Assembly: GCA_900541285.1 (NCBI GenBank)
Contig: UQJA01000082.1
Coordinates: 1 to 9,357 of the forward strand
Source: an uncultured Collinsella sp.
Lineage (GTDB): Bacteria > Actinomycetota > Coriobacteriia > Coriobacteriales > Coriobacteriaceae
Length of the DNA: 9,357 nucleotides
Reading direction: 5' to 3'
A model generated the notes under the pieces. That model saw only the letters and a list, made by a program, of their open reading frames with translations, was not told where the DNA came from and ran no database searches. The translations under genes were made by a program, and so were the position numbers. Positions 1-6,249 of this stretch are shown piece by piece; the stretch's first letter is position 1, and the number at the start of each line of letters is the position of its first letter.

Positions 1-1405
1 CTGCGTGGCTGGTCATGCCGCCGCGGACGGTCAGGATGCCCTGAGACACCTGCATACCGACGATGTCCTCGGGAGAGGTCTCCAGACGGACCAGAACGAC
101 CTTCTTCATCTTGCCGGACTTGACCATCTCCTCTGCCTCTTCAGCAGTAAAGACGATCTGGCCGCAGGCAGAACCGGGAGAAGCTGCCAGGCCCTTGCCG
201 ACGACCTCAGCAGCCTTCAGGGCAGCTGCGTCGAACTGGGGATGCAGCAGGGTATCCAGCTGCTTGGGCTCCACGCGCAGGACAGCCTCCTGCTCGGTGA
301 TCATGCCCTCGTCCACCAGGTCACATGCGATCTGCAGAGCAGCCTGAGCGGTACGCTTGCCGTTACGGGTCTGCAGCATGTACAGATGGCCGTCCTCGAT
401 GGTGAACTCCATATCCTGCATATCGCGGAAGTAGTTCTCCAGACGGGTTGCGATCTCAACGAACTGATCGTACACCTCAGGCATCTGATCCTTCAGGTGG
501 CTGATGGGAGAAGGAGTGCGCACGCCGGCCACAACGTCCTCGCCCTGTGCATTGATCAGGTACTCGCCCATCAGCTTCTTAGCGCCGGTGGCGGGGTCAC
601 GGGTGAATGCAACGCCGGTGCCGGAGCGGTCGCCAGAGTTGCCGAATGCCATCTGCTGAACGTTGACTGCGGTGCCCCACTCGTAGGGGATCTCGTTCAT
701 CTTACGATAGACATTTGCGCGGGGGTTGTCCCAGCTGCGGAAGACGGCCTTGACAGCCTCGATCAGCTGATCACGGGGATCCTGCGGGAAGGGACGGCCT
801 TCGTTCTCCTCGTAGATCTTCTTGAAGGTGCCGACCAGTTCCTTCAGGTCATCAGCAGTCAGGTCCACGTCGTTCTTGACGCCCTTGGCTTCCTTCATCT
901 TGTCGATCTCGACCTCGAACAGGCTCTTCGGGACCATCATGACGACGTCGGCGAACATCTGGACGAAACGGCGGTAGCAGTCGTAAGCAAAGCGAGCGTT
1001 GCCGGTCTTTTTAGCCAGACCCTCAACAGCCTCGTCGTTCAGGCCCAGGTTCAGAATGGTGTCCATCATGCCGGGCATGGACTGACGAGCACCGGAACGG
1101 ACAGACACCAGCAGGGGGTTGGTGTTGTCGCCGAACTTCTTGCCGGTGATCTCCTCCAGCTTGTCCACGTAGGACATGATCTCGGCCTTGATATCGTCAT
1201 TGATCTGACGGCCGTCCTCATAGTATTTGGTGCAGGCTTCAGTAGTAACAGTAAAGCCCTGAGGCACAGGCAGCCCCAGCCCTGTCATCTCGGCAAGGTT
1301 TGCGCCCTTGCCGCCAAGCACGAAGTTCATGGACTTGTCGCCCTCAGTGACACAGGTGCCCTGGGCGTCGGTTCCAAAACGGTAAACCCTCTTGCAATCG
1401 CTCAC
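1..1405 (-). CDS. ppdK: Pyruvate, phosphate dikinase, N-terminal 468 residues (3' end outside window)
   Basis: PPDK interconverts ATP + phosphate + pyruvate and AMP + PPi + PEP in the cytoplasm, often as part of PPi-linked glycolysis or gluconeogenesis in anaerobes. The start is a GTG at 1403-1405, preceded by a purine-rich Shine-Dalgarno (GGAAGGGGAAG) at normal spacing; the protein opens MSDCKRVYRFG. The ATP-grasp nucleotide-binding part shows LGGKGANLAEM (about 30-40), RSGARQSMPGMMDT (103-115) and DMEFTIEDGHLYMLQTRNGK (331-350). The phosphohistidine domain begins near 405 (AASPGSACG), and the window cuts the gene just after GGMTSHA (462-468). By family knowledge His467 is the phosphorylated catalytic residue and Thr465 the residue modified by PDRP. 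The PEP/pyruvate-binding TIM barrel lies outside. The reading frame is intact throughout. The gene immediately upstream encodes the regulator. Identity is certain. Confidence 0.97.
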   Translation of the reverse strand, partial: MSDCKRVYRFGTDAQGTCVTEGDKSMNFVLGGKGANLAEMTGLGLPVPQGFTVTTEACTKYYEDGRQINDDIKAEIMSYVDKLEEITGKKFGDNTNPLLVSVRSGARQSMPGMMDTILNLGLNDEAVEGLAKKTGNARFAYDCYRRFVQMFADVVMMVPKSLFEVEIDKMKEAKGVKNDVDLTADDLKELVGTFKKIYEENEGRPFPQDPRDQLIEAVKAVFRSWDNPRANVYRKMNEIPYEWGTAVNVQQMAFGNSGDRSGTGVAFTRDPATGAKKLMGEYLINAQGEDVVAGVRTPSPISHLKDQMPEVYDQFVEIATRLENYFRDMQDMEFTIEDGHLYMLQTRNGKRTAQAALQIACDLVDEGMITEQEAVLRVEPKQLDTLLHPQFDAAALKAAEVVGKGLAASPGSACGQIVFTAEEAEEMVKSGKMKKVVLVRLETSPEDIVGMQVSQGILTVRGGMTSHA

Positions 1406-1421
1406 GATACTTCCCCTTCCA

Positions 1422-1435
1422 TGCGCTTACGCGCA
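1422..1435 (-). promoter_or_regulatory. 14-nt hairpin just upstream of the ppdK Shine-Dalgarno
   Basis: The mRNA-sense sequence is TGCGC-GTAA-GCGCA, a perfect 5-bp GC-rich stem with a GTAA loop (GNRA type). It ends directly before the purine-rich Shine-Dalgarno of ppdK. A near-identical element precedes the PDRP gene at 2592-2605. The symmetry is seen; a role in ribosome access or mRNA stability is inference. Confidence 0.5.
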
Positions 1436-1455
1436 CGACCGTGGTAACGAATCGA

Positions 1456-1470
1456 CCCGCCGGATGCGGG
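1456..1470. repeat. GC-rich inverted repeat in the ppdK leader region
   Basis: CCCGC and GCGGG arms (5 bp) are separated by 5 nt. If transcription starts downstream of the TATAGT box at 1481-1486, this hairpin lies in the 5' UTR of ppdK, between the transcript start and the hairpin at 1422-1435. No T-run follows, so it is not a typical terminator. Confidence 0.35.
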
Positions 1471-1480
1471 CCGTGAGGGA

Positions 1481-1486
1481 ACTATA
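1481..1486 (-). promoter_or_regulatory. Candidate -10 box of ppdK
   Basis: TATAGT on the minus strand matches the TATAAT consensus at 5 of 6 positions and lies about 76 nt upstream of the GTG start. No good -35 is visible at 16-18 nt (around 1503-1509), which would suit an activator-dependent promoter. The TTTACC repeats lie upstream of it. This is inference from position and sequence only. Confidence 0.35.
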
Positions 1487-1527
1487 CGGCGGGCATTGAG
1501 CGGGCTTGCGTAGAGGGCGCGGGGTTT

Positions 1528-1566
1528 GGTAAACGTGGTAAAAATAGCGGTAAACGGTAGGTAAAG
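1528..1566 (-). repeat. Four direct TTTACC repeats upstream of ppdK
   Basis: On the minus strand TTTACC occurs four times, as the complement of GGTAAA at 1528-1533, 1537-1542, 1549-1554 and 1560-1565. Start-to-start spacings are 9, 12 and 11 bp. Two copies extend to GTTTACC. A fifth copy lies in opposite orientation at 1635-1640. Direct hexamers spaced near one helical turn are typical of tandem binding sites for response regulators or other dimeric activators. Relative to the candidate -10 at 1481-1486 they sit at about -54 to -92. The regulator is unknown. Confidence 0.5.
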
Positions 1567-1571
1567 GTGGT

Positions 1572-1586
1572 TATCTTATGAAGATA
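1572..1586. repeat. Perfect inverted repeat TATCTT-ATG-AAGATA
   Basis: Six-bp arms are separated by 3 nt in the AT-rich part of the ppdK upstream region, next to the TTTACC repeats. It could be a repressor or activator operator, or a small hairpin; nothing in the sequence identifies the protein. Confidence 0.35.
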
Positions 1587-1590
1587 CCAA

Positions 1591-1626
1591 TGCAAGGAAA
1601 TTGCAGGTCAGATGCAAGTTTCTTGC
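1591..1626. repeat. Two adjacent TGCAA/TTGC inverted repeats
   Basis: TGCAA-GGAAA-TTGCA occupies 1591-1605, and GCAAG-TTT-CTTGC occupies 1614-1626, the second inside a TGCAAG context. The two dyads share the TGCAA/TTGCA half-site and their start points are 23 bp apart, about two helical turns. This looks like a cluster of operators upstream of ppdK, though chance in AT-rich spacer DNA is possible. Confidence 0.35.
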
Positions 1627-1683
1627 TAAATCGCTTTACCATTATCGTGTATTATTTTTAGTTAGTTATTTTAGACGGGGCAT

Positions 1684-1700
1684 TATTGGATACCCCAATA
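1684..1700 (-). terminator. Hairpin directly after the PDRP stop codon, weak or non-terminator
   Basis: Two nt after the PDRP TAG stop, TATTGG and CCAATA form a perfect 6-bp stem with a 5-nt loop. No run of T follows, and a GGGG/CCCC pairing competes with the stem, so it is more likely a 3'-end stabiliser or operator than a strong intrinsic terminator. Read-through into ppdK therefore cannot be excluded. Confidence 0.3.
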
Positions 1701-1702
1701 AG

Positions 1703-2578
1703 CTAGCTTTGTTGGGCTCGACGGGCGGCACGGCAGGCGCGGGCTTCTTGGATTTCCTCCAAGTGGCTGATGATCTCGGCAGCGCTCTCCTCGATGGCCT
1801 TGCCGTCGGTACGCACCACAAAGCAGCCCAGGCGCTTCATGAGGGCACGAGCTTCCTCGAGCTCGCTGCGCACACTCTCGGGCTCGGCATAGGAGCCGGC
1901 AACGGCACGGGCGTAGTCATCGCCCAAGCGGCTATCGCGAATCTCGGAAATAACGTCGACGGTCGAAATCAGGCCGAACAGGCGCATCGGGTCAACCTCG
2001 TAAATCGACTTCGGCGGCTCCATGCCATGGGCCAACGGAACATTGGCAACCTTGTAACCTTGATAGGCCAGATACATCGACAGAGGCGTCTTGGACGTGC
2101 GCGATACGCCCAGCAGCACGATATCGGCACCCGACAGATCGTCGCAGCCGCGCCCGTCATCGTGCTCAACGAAATACTCCATGGCCTCGATACGATGGAA
2201 ATAGCGGTCATCGGTCCTGTGAATCACGCCCGCAACGCCCTTGGGCGGCACACCGATGAGCGACGACAGCACGGCGAGCGTCGGACCGATCAGGTCGACC
2301 GAGCGAATGTGCAGCATGCCCAAGTAGTCGAGCACACGAGCACGAAGGGCCGGGTCGACAATGGTGTGGAACACGGCGATATCGCGATGGTCGGCATCGA
2401 CGCGCGGCCCCACAAATGACTTGACCTGCTCCACGGAGGTCACCTTGGGCAGGCGCAAAACGTGAAAAGCCCCTTCATCAAATTGCCCGGACGCCGCAAG
2501 CACCACCTCACAAGCGGTATCACCGAGCGAGTCGGAGATAACGATAACGGTGGGACGAGCGGTGACCGGGCAATCCAT
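1703..2578 (-). CDS. Pyruvate, phosphate dikinase regulatory protein (PDRP, DUF299 family; PpsR/YqfL-like)
   Basis: PDRP is a bifunctional cytoplasmic enzyme. It uses ADP to phosphorylate the active-site Thr of phosphohistidine PPDK, inactivating it, and removes that phosphate by Pi-dependent phosphorolysis. The 291-residue length fits the family (about 270-290). Visible marks are VIVISDSLGDTA near the N terminus (11-22), HRTDDRYFHRIEAMEYFVEHD (120-140), and the family P-loop GVSRTSKTPLSMYLA (157-171). The ATG at 2578 has an excellent Shine-Dalgarno (AAAGGAG, 6 nt spacer). It lies 34 nt after glyS and directly upstream of ppdK, so PPDK rather than PEP synthase is the likely target. The homologues named PpsR act on PEP synthase; the adjacent ppdK argues against that here. 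The C-terminal tail (about 279-291) is Ala/Arg-rich. Confidence 0.93.
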   Translation of the reverse strand: MDCPVTARPTVIVISDSLGDTACEVVLAASGQFDEGAFHVLRLPKVTSVEQVKSFVGPRVDADHRDIAVFHTIVDPALRARVLDYLGMLHIRSVDLIGPTLAVLSSLIGVPPKGVAGVIHRTDDRYFHRIEAMEYFVEHDDGRGCDDLSGADIVLLGVSRTSKTPLSMYLAYQGYKVANVPLAHGMEPPKSIYEVDPMRLFGLISTVDVISEIRDSRLGDDYARAVAGSYAEPESVRSELEEARALMKRLGCFVVRTDGKAIEESAAEIISHLEEIQEARACRAARRAQQS

Positions 2579-2591
2579 GCGGGGCTCCTTT

Positions 2592-2605
2592 TGCGCTTAT
2601 GCGCA
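2592..2605 (-). promoter_or_regulatory. 14-nt hairpin just upstream of the PDRP Shine-Dalgarno
   Basis: In mRNA sense this is TGCGC-ATAA-GCGCA, a perfect 5-bp stem with a 4-nt loop. It fills much of the 34-nt gap between the glyS stop and the PDRP start and abuts AAAGGAG. It differs from the element before ppdK (1422-1435) by one loop base. The structure is seen; function is inferred. The few A residues after it do not make an intrinsic terminator. Confidence 0.5.
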
Positions 2606-2612
2606 GGCTAGC

Positions 2613-4709
2613 TTACTTTTTGCGGGCAAGCTCACCGATGTTGGCGATGCCGGAGAAAACGGCCTCGAAGCGGTTGAGCAGCTTAAGGCGATTATCGCGA
2701 AGCTGCTCGTCCTTGTCCATGACCATAACCTCATCGAAGAAGCGGTCGATGGGGGCACGCAGGGCGGCGAGGGCGGCAAATGCGGCAGGGTAATCCTCGG
2801 CAGCGAGAGCAGCATCGACGGCGGTCTGAGCGGCCTCGGAGGCGTCGGCAAGCGCAAGCTCGACCTCGCCCATCAGGGCGCGGTCGTACTCCGCACCCAG
2901 CTCGGGCTTGGAGATGTGCGCGGCGCGGGCATAGGCGGTAGCCAGGTTGTCGAAGGTCTCGGCGTCGTTCTTGCGAGCCTCGTCGAGTGCGGCGCAGCGG
3001 GCGAAGAAGACAGACGGGGCGATGATGTGCACCGCGGAGACGGCGGCGACGGTATCGGCAGGAATCTTCTCGTCGCGGGCCATGCTCACCAGGCGGCCGT
3101 GGAAGAAGTCACGGACCTGCTGGGCGACCTCGGCGGCGTCGAACTCAATGCCTTGCTCACTGTAGAGCTCGAGGGCGAAGTCGATGAGCGACGTGGGGTC
3201 GATCGGCAGGCGGTCGCGCAGGATGTTGATGATGCCGATAGCGGCACGACGCAGCGCGTAGGGGTCCGAAGAGCCGGTCGGGGGCTCGCCGATGGCAAAG
3301 ATACCGGCGATGGTATCGAGCTTGTCGGCACAGGCCACGATGCAGCCAGCGGTGCCCTCGGGCAGCTCGTCACCGGCAAAGCGAGGACGATAGTGATCGC
3401 GAATAGCATGAGCGACCTCGTCGTTCTCCCCCATCGCGGTCGCGTAATAACCGCCCATCACGCCCTGCTGGCTCGTGAACTCGACGACGGCGTTAGACAC
3501 CAGGTCGGCCTTGCACAGGTGCGCGGCGCGAGCAGCGTCGGCGGCAAGATGGGCGCCCAGATGAGCCTCGCGGGCAATAGCGAGCGCGAGCTGCTCGATG
3601 CGCTCGGACTTGGCGAGCACGCTACCGAGCTTCTCCTGGAAGGCAACCTTGGCCAGACGCTCACGGAACTCGTCGAGGGAGATCTTCAGGTCCTCCTCGT
3701 AGAAGAACTTTGCGTCGTCCAGACGGGCGCGCACGACGCGCTCGTTGCCGTCGATCACGCGCTCGGCGTTCTCGGGCTTGCTGTTGGAGACGACCACGAA
3801 CTCACGCGTGAGCTTGCCCTCGCCGTCATAGATCGGGAAGTAGCGCTGGTTGGTGAGCATGGACTCGCAGATGATCTCGTGCGGGACCTTAAGGAACTCC
3901 TCATCGAAGGTACCGACGAGCACCGTCGGCCACTCGCAGAGGTTAATGACCTCCTCAAAGACTTTCTTGGGCGTATCGACATGGCAGCCGGGACGGGCAG
4001 CCTCGACCTCGGCGATACCGGCGAGGATGGCCTCGCGACGGCGCTCGGCAGAAAGCACGCCGGCGTCCTCGAGCACCTGCTCATAAACAGCGGGGCTGGC
4101 AACCACATGGTCGCCAGGGCCAAGTACACGATGACCGCGCGTGGTGTTGCCGCTCGTCACGTCGGCAAACGACACGGGCACAACGTCCTCGCCCAAAAGG
4201 CAGCAAATCCAACGGACCGGACGAACAAAGGTCGCATGCTCGTGACCCCAGCGCTGGCTGCGGTAGTTGGGCCACTGCAGGCCGGCGATGGTCTTCTCGC
4301 ACAGAGCGGTCAGAATCGGCGTAGCCGGTGCGGAGGGAATATTCTTCTCGGCGAACACATACTCACGACCGTCAGTGTCCTCGCGACGGACCAGGTCCTC
4401 GGCAGCCACACCGCACTTGCGGGCGAAGCCCTGGGCGGCCTTGGTGGCGTTACCGTCAGCGTCGAAGGCAATGTTGGCCGCGGGGCCACGCTTGACCTCG
4501 TGAACCTCATCGGTCGCGGTGGCGACGTCGGCAACGAGTGCAGCCAGACGACGCGGGCTCGAGATCACGCGGACCTCGCCGTGGGCCAGACCGGCCTCGT
4601 CGAGACCCTTGGCGATCATGGTGCCAAGCTGCTTGACGGCATTATTCAGCGGTGCAGAGGGCATTTCCTCCGTACCGATCTCAAACAGGAAATCCTTAGC
4701 GTCTGCCAT
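2613..4709 (-). CDS. glyS: Glycyl-tRNA synthetase beta subunit
   Basis: This is the tRNA-binding subunit of the heterotetrameric alpha2beta2 bacterial glycyl-tRNA synthetase, which charges tRNA-Gly in the cytoplasm with GlyQ. The 698 residues match the family size. Characteristic segments are FEIGTEEMPS (9-18), SPRRLAALV (51-59), AQGFARKCG (92-100), WPTVLVGTFDEEFLKVPHEI (260-279), ESMLTNQRYFPIYD (282-295), VVRARLDDAKFFYEED (325-340), KADLVSNAVVEFTSQQGVMGG (400-420, HD-like domain) and DPYALRRAAIGII (482-494). The C-terminal part, from about 585, is the anticodon-binding region. The ATG follows the glyQ stop by only 3 nt, and its Shine-Dalgarno (GAGGTGG) lies inside the end of glyQ, so translation is probably coupled. 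The frame is intact with no missing motif. Confidence 0.97.
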   Translation of the reverse strand: MADAKDFLFEIGTEEMPSAPLNNAVKQLGTMIAKGLDEAGLAHGEVRVISSPRRLAALVADVATATDEVHEVKRGPAANIAFDADGNATKAAQGFARKCGVAAEDLVRREDTDGREYVFAEKNIPSAPATPILTALCEKTIAGLQWPNYRSQRWGHEHATFVRPVRWICCLLGEDVVPVSFADVTSGNTTRGHRVLGPGDHVVASPAVYEQVLEDAGVLSAERRREAILAGIAEVEAARPGCHVDTPKKVFEEVINLCEWPTVLVGTFDEEFLKVPHEIICESMLTNQRYFPIYDGEGKLTREFVVVSNSKPENAERVIDGNERVVRARLDDAKFFYEEDLKISLDEFRERLAKVAFQEKLGSVLAKSERIEQLALAIAREAHLGAHLAADAARAAHLCKADLVSNAVVEFTSQQGVMGGYYATAMGENDEVAHAIRDHYRPRFAGDELPEGTAGCIVACADKLDTIAGIFAIGEPPTGSSDPYALRRAAIGIINILRDRLPIDPTSLIDFALELYSEQGIEFDAAEVAQQVRDFFHGRLVSMARDEKIPADTVAAVSAVHIIAPSVFFARCAALDEARKNDAETFDNLATAYARAAHISKPELGAEYDRALMGEVELALADASEAAQTAVDAALAAEDYPAAFAALAALRAPIDRFFDEVMVMDKDEQLRDNRLKLLNRFEAVFSGIANIGELARKK

Positions 4710-4712
4710 GGC

Positions 4713-5624
4713 TTACGCCACCTCGCCTTCCTGGTCGGCATTCTCGTTGACTCCGGCGATCTCGGCCATATAGGCCTCGCAGCACGCCTTGGCGACGGCG
4801 CGGACGCGCAGGATGTAGTTGGCACGCTCGACCGCGGACAGCGCACCGCGGGCATCGAGCAGGTTGAAGGCATGGCTGCACTTCATGACGCAGTCGTATG
4901 CAGGCAGCGGAAGCTTGCGCTCAAGGCAGGAGTGGCACTCGGCCTCGTAGTCGTCAAACTTCTGACGCATCATCTCCACGTTGGCGACCTCAAAGTTATA
5001 GGCACTGAACTCGCGCTCGTTCTCGAGGAACACGTCGCCATAGGTCATGGGCGTGCCATCGGGCAGGTAGCTCCACACCAGGTCGTAAACGGAGTTGACA
5101 CCCTGGGCGTACATGGCGATACGCTCCAGGCCATAGGTGATCTCGACGGGCACGGGGTCGACCTCGATGCCGCCCACCTGCTGGAAGTACGTGAACTGCG
5201 TAACCTCCATGCCGTTGAGCCAGACCTCCCAGCCAAGGCCCCAGGCACCGAGTGTCGGGCTCTCCCAGTCGTCCTCGACAAAACGGACGTCATGGTCGTT
5301 GGGATCCAGGCCAATGGCGGCCAGCGAACCCAGGTAGAGCTCCTGGGCGTTGACCGGCGAGGGCTTGATGAGCACCTGGAACTGATAGTAGTGCTGCATG
5401 CGGTTGGGGTTCTCGCCGTAGCGGCCGTCGGCGGGACGGCGGCAAGGCTGCGCATAGCAGGTGCGCCACTCGGCGGGACCGAGCGAGCGCAGCGTGGTCG
5501 CGGTATGGAAGGTACCGGCACCGACCTCGGAGTCATAGGGCTGCATAATGACGCAGCCCTGCTCGCCCCAGTACTGCTGGAGGCGCAGGATGATGTCTTG
5601 GAAGGAAAGCGATGAAGCGTTCAT
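4713..5624 (-). CDS. glyQ: Glycyl-tRNA synthetase alpha subunit
   Basis: This is the catalytic class II subunit that makes glycyl-adenylate and, with GlyS, glycyl-tRNA. Its length of 303 residues is typical. Visible motifs are FQDIILRLQQYWGEQGC (8-24), QPYDSEVGAGTFHTATTLR (28-46), motif 2 around YAQPCRRPADGRYGENPNR (57-75), FVEDDWESPTLGAWGLGWE (115-133) and motif 3 GLERIAM (165-171). The motif 2 loop has Cys61 and Ala65 where many homologues carry Ser and Thr (QPSRRPTDGRYG). The start at ATG 5624 gives the usual N terminus; the possible ribosome sites are AGAGG directly before it and GAGGGG about 14 nt upstream, neither ideally spaced. It lies 59 nt after lepB. No T-box leader fits in that gap, so this glyQS is not under the T-box control known in many Firmicutes. 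Confidence 0.97.
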   Translation of the reverse strand: MNASSLSFQDIILRLQQYWGEQGCVIMQPYDSEVGAGTFHTATTLRSLGPAEWRTCYAQPCRRPADGRYGENPNRMQHYYQFQVLIKPSPVNAQELYLGSLAAIGLDPNDHDVRFVEDDWESPTLGAWGLGWEVWLNGMEVTQFTYFQQVGGIEVDPVPVEITYGLERIAMYAQGVNSVYDLVWSYLPDGTPMTYGDVFLENEREFSAYNFEVANVEMMRQKFDDYEAECHSCLERKLPLPAYDCVMKCSHAFNLLDARGALSAVERANYILRVRAVAKACCEAYMAEIAGVNENADQEGEVA

Positions 5625-5639
5625 GCCTCTAATATCCCC

Positions 5640-5651
5640 TCGTCGAAACGA
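5640..5651 (-). promoter_or_regulatory. Small hairpin before the glyQ ribosome site
   Basis: In mRNA sense TCGT-TTCG-ACGA forms a 4-bp stem with a TTCG loop, directly followed by GGGG of the upstream purine tract. It resembles the placement of the hairpins before PDRP and ppdK but has a different sequence and is short, so chance is a serious alternative. Confidence 0.25.
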
Positions 5652-5670
5652 TTACACGGTTAGGTACTGT

Positions 5671-5676
5671 ACTATA
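5671..5676 (-). promoter_or_regulatory. Possible -10 box in the lepB-glyQ gap
   Basis: TATAGT (5 of 6 matches) lies 46 nt upstream of the glyQ ATG. The -35 region at 17 nt spacing falls in the end of lepB and reads CGGCGC, which is no match. It may be an internal promoter that raises glyQS expression, but support is weak. Confidence 0.25.
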
Positions 5677-5683
5677 GCGGTTT

Positions 5684-6247
5684 TTAGTCGATAGCGCCGA
5701 TGCGGTTGAGCGGCCAGTAGCGCACAAGCGCCACAGCGATCAAATCAGAGCGATCGACGGGACCAAAGTAGCGTGAGTCGGCAGAGTTTTCGCGGTTGTC
5801 GCCCATCACCCACACGCACCCGTCGGGAACGGTGTAGGGATAGCTTACCTGAGCGCCGGGCGCTTGGACCGAAAGTGGCCAGCTCATGCCCGTCGTATAG
5901 TCCTCGTCGAGCGCTTGGCCGTCAACGACCACCTTGCCATCCTGCAGGTCGACCGTCTGGCCGGCCGTGGCAATAACGCGCTTGACAAGAACATCATGCT
6001 CGGAGGTGCCATCGGGGTTGTGAAACACCACGATATCGCCCTGCTTGACGGGCTGACCGAGCTCGAGGCTCACCTTTTGTGCCAAGATCTGGTCGCCAAT
6101 CTCGATCGTGGACTCCATGGAGCCGGTGGGCACCACAAAGGGCTCGACCACAAACGAGCGAATCAGGAAGGTGGCGACCAGCGCGATCGCGATGACCGCG
6201 ATCCACTCAAAAACGCCCCTCAACGCGGAATGTTGCGTAGGAACCAT
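5684..6247 (-). CDS. lepB: Signal peptidase I
   Basis: This membrane serine protease (family S26) cleaves signal peptides from secreted proteins on the outer face of the cytoplasmic membrane. Counting from the GTG at 6253, one N-terminal membrane segment spans about 16-33 (EWIAVIAIALVATFLIRS). Box B is VPTGSMESTI with nucleophile Ser45, the general-base Lys91 lies in VLVKRVIATAG, and box E is VMGDNRENSADSRYFG (149-164). I place the start at ATG 6247 (187 residues), because GAGGAG lies 5 nt before it. The GTG at 6253 overlaps the trmD stop, but the Shine-Dalgarno abuts it. The gene follows trmD directly. Single-pass architecture and about 190 residues are typical of Gram-positive type enzymes. 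Confidence 0.96.
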   Translation of the reverse strand: MVPTQHSALRGVFEWIAVIAIALVATFLIRSFVVEPFVVPTGSMESTIEIGDQILAQKVSLELGQPVKQGDIVVFHNPDGTSEHDVLVKRVIATAGQTVDLQDGKVVVDGQALDEDYTTGMSWPLSVQAPGAQVSYPYTVPDGCVWVMGDNRENSADSRYFGPVDRSDLIAVALVRYWPLNRIGAID

Positions 6248-6249
6248 AC

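Noticed and set aside
5..1447. 480-codon plus-strand open frame antisense to ppdK
   Set aside because: It is a shadow of ppdK for the same codon-bias reason; PPDK motifs on the minus strand are unmistakable.
1601..2419. 272-codon plus-strand open frame antisense to PDRP
   Set aside because: It covers the PDRP gene in reverse and starts in the regulatory gap with no ribosome site; the minus-strand protein matches a known family.
2550..5615. Plus-strand open frame of over 1000 codons antisense to glyS and glyQ
   Set aside because: It mirrors the two real genes. High GC and avoidance of TTA, CTA and TCA codons leave the opposite frame without stops. The translation has no recognisable domain, while the minus strand encodes complete GlyS and GlyQ.
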